This document shows, piece after piece, positions 63,694 to 64,000 of a stretch of 64,000 nucleotides of DNA (within the stretch, counting starts at the first letter, position 1; every line of letters starts with the position of its first letter). The notes under the pieces are model-generated. The model worked only from the letters and a program-made list of their open reading frames with translations. It did no database searches and was not told the DNA's origin. The translations under genes were made by a program, and so were the position numbers. Source of the DNA: [Clostridium] saccharolyticum WM1 (lineage in GTDB: Bacteria > Bacillota > Clostridia > Lachnospirales > Lachnospiraceae). The DNA lies in NCBI RefSeq assembly GCF_000144625.1, contig NC_014376.1, positions 2,790,001-2,854,000 on the forward strand. The letters are read 5' to 3'.

Positions 63694-64000
63694 TTACCTT
63701 GTCATCCCCAATATTGCGCCGGACAAATATGGGATCAGCCAGATCAGCCATACGATGATGCTGAATTTGTGAAAATCAGCCCTGGCGTTTTTGTCATCCC
63801 TTGCTACCACAATGGTGGCCCACACAGCGTGAAATACCATGAGCAGGATGGCAAGCAAGCCCGTTAACCCATGAATATTCATGCGGAAACCATATGCAGA
63901 AAACCGGCCCATAATTGCGGTTCCAATGGTATCAAAGATCAGCCCTAACCAAAAAATCAGCAGATGCCACGTTTTAAGCTGCCCCTGAAACCGTTCACTC
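63694..64000 (-). CDS. HsmA-like small membrane protein (partial at window edge)
   Basis: The frame is open to the end of the window, so the ATG at 63912 is internal and the true start lies outside. The visible 101 residues form three or four hydrophobic spans: LLIFWLGLIFDTIGTAIMGRF, GLTGLLAILLMVFHAVWATIVV and IIVWLIWLIPYLSGAILG. The IWLIPYLSG ending and conserved His (FHAVWA) resemble the HsmA/TIGR03987 group of small membrane proteins of unknown function. Confidence 0.65.
   Translation of the reverse strand, partial: SERFQGQLKTWHLLIFWLGLIFDTIGTAIMGRFSAYGFRMNIHGLTGLLAILLMVFHAVWATIVVARDDKNARADFHKFSIIVWLIWLIPYLSGAILGMTR

Noticed and set aside
1-64000. tRNA, rRNA or CRISPR loci
   Set aside because: No cloverleaf, rRNA-like stretch or regularly spaced direct repeat was found on reading; a covariance scan would be needed to exclude small RNAs.

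Overview
This window looks like chromosomal DNA of an anaerobic, moderate-GC Firmicute of the Lachnospiraceae (Lacrimispora / Lachnoclostridium type). That is an inference from gene content and style: strong AGGAGG ribosome binding sites, a T-box leader, class I hydroxylamine reductase (Hcp), [NiFe]-hydrogenase maturation genes, bacteriohemerythrins, a YesN-type regulator and secreted carbohydrate-active enzymes with choline-binding-like wall repeats. There is no rRNA, tRNA, CRISPR array, prophage or plasmid replication gene.

Layout. 1-5.2 kb is a copper/redox cluster: the start of a copper P-type ATPase, an HxlR regulator, a DUF2318 lipoprotein, a 31-residue membrane peptide and an HMA-TauE/SafE-cupredoxin fusion. 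It is interrupted by a 1698-bp IS30-family element. 5.4-13.7 kb holds sensing and nitrosative or oxygen-stress genes: CheX, two hemerythrin proteins, shikimate kinase, a chemoreceptor, a ferredoxin and Hcp. The last two share a 16-bp dyad at identical distance from their -10 boxes. 13.9-16.3 kb is a nucleotidyltransferase-aminotransferase fusion with a methyltransferase. 16.5-29.7 kb is a YesN regulator beside an operon of a beta-helix protein, a 1840-residue phosphoesterase/PL8 lyase and a SurA/PpiC-like foldase. 30.2-36.5 kb is mostly housekeeping (GNAT, AroE, DUF554, MgtC, RNHCP, DUF1456, an aromatic-acid exporter) with two notable RNA leaders. 36.6-45.1 kb encodes a 2845-residue GH30-GH43 enzyme that probably degrades type II arabinogalactan. 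45.3-50.6 kb has an amidase and hypFCDE.

51.7-59.2 kb is the most unusual unit. A two-component system runs without gaps into a Dlt-like operon (adenylation enzyme, PLP decarboxylase-like enzyme, carrier protein, MBOAT, SGNH/DltD-like protein). The embedded PLP enzyme suggests that the wall substituent is not plain D-alanine but an amino acid remodelled on or before the carrier. 59.3-60.9 kb is alaA under a T-box whose specifier reads as GCA (Ala). A second, inverted and apparently identical IS copy follows, then an oxidoreductase and a partial HsmA-like membrane protein.

The two IS copies each have their own perfect 13-bp target duplication, so they are independent recent insertions and not the ends of a composite transposon. 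The left one has rewritten the 3' end of the DUF2318 gene. The right one landed 2 bp upstream of the alaA -35 box.
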